A stretch of 5,975 nt of DNA from Phycisphaerales bacterium (GTDB lineage Bacteria; Planctomycetota; Phycisphaerae; Phycisphaerales; SM1A02), in NCBI GenBank assembly GCA_020427625.1, contig JAGQOI010000298.1:1-5975 (forward strand). The letters are read 5' to 3'. Of the stretch, positions 4,218-5,975 are shown piece after piece (positions within the stretch are counted from its first letter, which is position 1; each line of letters opens with the position of its first letter). The notes beneath the pieces were generated by a model. It was not told the DNA's origin, did no database searches, and worked only from the letters and a program-made list of their open reading frames with translations. The translations under genes were made by a program, and so were the position numbers.

Positions 4218-5897
4218 ATGCCCCGCGCGACTGGCGAGATTCCTGATCACACCCTGCGACTGCTCCTGACGCCCGGCCTCGGGCCGGTGACGCTGCGCCG
4301 TCTGCGGCAGCACTTCGGTTCCGATGAGGCGATCGTCAGCGCGTCCATCGCGACGCTCGACCGCGTGAGCGGCATCGGCCGGACGACGGCGACGCGATTG
4401 CGGTCGGGTCTCGACGCCGCCGATCCGAGCGCGGAACGCGAGCGGATGCTCCGCGCCGGCGTCGAACTGCTGCTCGAGGACGACCCGACGTATCCGCCGC
4501 TGCTGCGGACGATCCACGATCCGCCCGCGGCGTTATGGATGCGTGGGTGTCTCGAGGCGCCGGACCATCTGGCCATCGCCATCGTCGGGACGCGCCGGTG
4601 CTCTCGGTACGGGATGGAGCAGGCGGCGCGGTTCGGCGCGATCCTGGCCCAGTCCGGCCTGACGGTCGTGGCGGGCGGGGCGCGAGGGGTGGACAGCGAG
4701 GCGCACCGAGCCGCGCTGCGCGTCGGCGGGCGCACGATCGCCGTGATGGGATGCGGTCTGGGGACGTGCTATCCGCCGGAGAACGCGACGCTGTACGACC
4801 GGATCGTCGGCGGTCACGGCGCGGTCATCTCGGAGTACCCGATGACGCTGCCGCCGTCGCGTGATCGCTTTCCGGCCCGCAACCGCATCATCTCCGGCCT
4901 CAGCGTCGGGGTGCTCGTCATCGAGGCGCCGCGCCGCAGCGGCGCGCTCATCACGGCGCGCCTCGCCGCCGAGGAACATGGACGCGAAGTGATGGTCGTT
5001 CCCGGTCGCGTGGACTCGCCGCTGAGTCGCGGGGGACATGAGGCCATCCGGGACGGATGGGCGGCGCTGGTCGTGGATCATGCCGACGTGCATCAGCAGC
5101 TCGACGCGGCCGGGCATCTCGTGCGCGGCGCGATCGAGGCCGCCGGGCGCGGCGCGGACGGCGGCGCCGTGTTGCGCGCCGTCGCGATGACCGACGATCA
5201 GCGCCGGATCGTCGCCGTGATCGACGGGGGTGGCGTGACCGTCGCCGGTCCCTCGACCCGGGGACCGGTCGGCCGCGACCCCACGCCCGAGACCAATGCC
5301 GCGGCGACCCCCCGCGCGGCGACCACCGGCGCCGTGGCCGATCCCGCCCCGCCCGGACCCGGTCGACCGGACGCCGTCGATCCGCAGGTCGGTCACGGTG
5401 GACCCGACGCATCGGCCGCCGCCGCGGCCCCGACCGCCGCCGACGTCACGAGGACGGCGGCGTGCGCCGATGCAACCCACGCAGCGACGAACGCGTCGGC
5501 ACGCGAGGCGGCACGCGAGGCGACGTGCCAAGTGACCGGCCAAGTGACCGGCCAGGTGACCGGCCAGGTGACCGTCGGGGTGACCGGCGAGGCGACGGGA
5601 GGCGCGACGCGCGAGGCAGGGAGCGAGTCGCCCGGCGAGGCGATGCGCGAAGCGACGGCCGGGTCCATGCCGGACGCGCGTCCGTGCGGTCCGGCGGGCG
5701 CGGCTGGTCCGCGTGGGTCGGGGGTCCAGACGACGGTCGACGACATCGTCGCGGCGACGGGCCTGCCGCTGAGCCAGGTCATGGCGGATCTGACGCTTCT
5801 CGAACTCCGTGGCGTGATCGTGCGCACAGCCCGCGGCATCGCGCGGCGCCGCCCGAACCGCCGGGCCTCGCCGCCCGCGTCGGAAGGCATCGAGTGA
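4218..5897 (+). CDS. dprA: DNA processing protein DprA with a large insertion in its C-terminal domain
   Basis: DprA (Smf) binds incoming single-stranded DNA in the cytoplasm and loads RecA during natural transformation. The 559-residue order is: an N-terminal helix-hairpin-helix-like region (about 12-64, with TPGLGPVTLRRL and VSGIGRTTATRL); the Rossmann-like core (about 115-292) with VGTRRCSRYG (123-132), GGARGVDSEAH (153-163), the SEYP turn (205-208), FPARNRIISGLS (218-229), VIEA (234-237), SGALITARLA and VPG (261-263); and a C-terminal winged helix. All core motifs are intact. Usual DprA proteins are about 290-380 residues. The excess lies at about 338-502, a disordered-looking Ala/Gly/Pro/Thr-rich stretch placed after what looks like the first winged-helix helix (TDDQRRIVAVID) and before the rest (TTVDDIVAATGLPLSQVMADLTLLELRGVI). 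The family is certain; activity with the insertion is an open question. The next gene overlaps the stop by GTGA. Confidence 0.96.
   Translation: MPRATGEIPDHTLRLLLTPGLGPVTLRRLRQHFGSDEAIVSASIATLDRVSGIGRTTATRLRSGLDAADPSAERERMLRAGVELLLEDDPTYPPLLRTIHDPPAALWMRGCLEAPDHLAIAIVGTRRCSRYGMEQAARFGAILAQSGLTVVAGGARGVDSEAHRAALRVGGRTIAVMGCGLGTCYPPENATLYDRIVGGHGAVISEYPMTLPPSRDRFPARNRIISGLSVGVLVIEAPRRSGALITARLAAEEHGREVMVVPGRVDSPLSRGGHEAIRDGWAALVVDHADVHQQLDAAGHLVRGAIEAAGRGADGGAVLRAVAMTDDQRRIVAVIDGGGVTVAGPSTRGPVGRDPTPETNAAATPRAATTGAVADPAPPGPGRPDAVDPQVGHGGPDASAAAAAPTAADVTRTAACADATHAATNASAREAAREATCQVTGQVTGQVTGQVTVGVTGEATGGATREAGSESPGEAMREATAGSMPDARPCGPAGAAGPRGSGVQTTVDDIVAATGLPLSQVMADLTLLELRGVIVRTARGIARRRPNRRASPPASEGIE
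5499..5666 (+). repeat. Degenerate 12-nt tandem repeat in dprA (four-residue periodicity)
   Basis: From residue 428 the insertion reads as four-residue units: AREA, AREA, TCQV, TGQV three times, TVGV, TGEA, TGGA, TREA, GSES, PGEA, MREA, TAGS. The DNA unit around 5529-5588 is close to CAGGTGACCGGC, with few mismatches between neighbouring copies. Copies decay outward, as in an expanding minisatellite. Confidence 0.85.
5882..5887 (+). promoter_or_regulatory. Ribosome binding site for the gene starting at 5894
   Basis: GGAAGG inside the last dprA codons lies six bases before GTG 5894. Together with the GTGA overlap it supports that start. Confidence 0.6.
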
Positions 5898-5975
5898 ACA
5901 GGACGAACGTCCGTCGTCCCCAGCCGCGCCGACCCGATCCCGGTGGGGGACTGACATCGCCGTCGGAGACCGATA
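5894..5975 (+). CDS. Start of a downstream gene, 3' partial, product unknown
   Basis: A GTG at 5894 overlaps the dprA TGA (5895-5897) as GTGA, and GGAAGG sits six bases upstream. The frame stays open to the window edge, giving 27 codons that begin MNRTNVRRPQPRRPDPGG and continue into a Ser/Thr/Pro-rich stretch. This basic, proline-rich beginning looks like a disordered N-terminal extension and does not identify a family. topA often follows dprA in bacteria, but nothing of topoisomerase I is visible yet, so I do not name it. The overlap suggests co-transcription and translational coupling with dprA. Confidence 0.6.
   Translation, partial: MNRTNVRRPQPRRPDPGGGLTSPSETD

Noticed and set aside
4078..4269. 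63-codon frame between the acidic-tail gene and dprA
   Set aside because: Part of it reads like protein (GAYRWRWIDDGHRLPG), but it overlaps dprA by about 50 bases, has no ribosome binding site and covers a stem-loop. The evidence is too weak to call.
4533..5957. Long 474-codon minus-strand frame opposite dprA
   Set aside because: dprA is unmistakable on the plus strand. The opposite frame is His/Arg/Gly-rich and is a usual by-product of high GC content.

Overview
The window is a GC-rich bacterial chromosomal segment. Its coding sequences use mostly G or C at third codon positions. The best lineage clue is the ribosomal protein bL34, which begins with His-Tyr-Pro-Arg instead of the usual Met-Lys-Arg-Thr start. 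From memory this resembles bL34 of Planctomycetota, class Phycisphaerae. That placement is an inference and was not checked by a search. No phage, insertion sequence, CRISPR array, tRNA or rRNA was seen. The content is mostly housekeeping plus two proteins with unusual low-complexity regions.

Layout. Positions 1-342 hold the 3' part of a Fur-family regulator that lacks the usual zinc cysteines. A spacer with a 14-bp palindrome and a 9-bp stem-loop separates it from a stand-alone PilZ (c-di-GMP-binding type) protein at 527-898. Convergent to it is a DUF2203-like protein on the minus strand (923-1327). A short candidate ORF (1433-1594) then overlaps the start of shikimate kinase aroK (1591-2127) by ATGA. 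Next, on the minus strand, is a self-contained rpmH unit (bL34) with promoter-like boxes, a strong Shine-Dalgarno sequence, the gene at 2281-2418 and an intrinsic terminator at 2202-2226. A GC-rich spacer of about 400 bases follows. Then comes a 407-residue membrane-anchored protein with a roughly 145-residue Asp/Glu tail (2831-4054). The last complete gene is dprA (4218-5897). A further gene begins at 5894 and runs off the window; its start overlaps the dprA stop by GTGA.

How the genes work together. There is no single pathway. aroK serves aromatic amino acid synthesis, rpmH translation and dprA the handling of incoming single-stranded DNA for RecA. Fur and PilZ are regulatory or signalling proteins. 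The only good cases for translational coupling are the short ORF with aroK and dprA with the gene after it.

What stands out. The DprA C-terminal winged helix appears to be interrupted by about 165 residues of Ala/Gly/Pro/Thr-rich sequence with a four-residue periodicity. The membrane protein has an extreme acidic tail encoded partly by six identical 9-nt repeats. I do not see a clearly new multi-gene system here.
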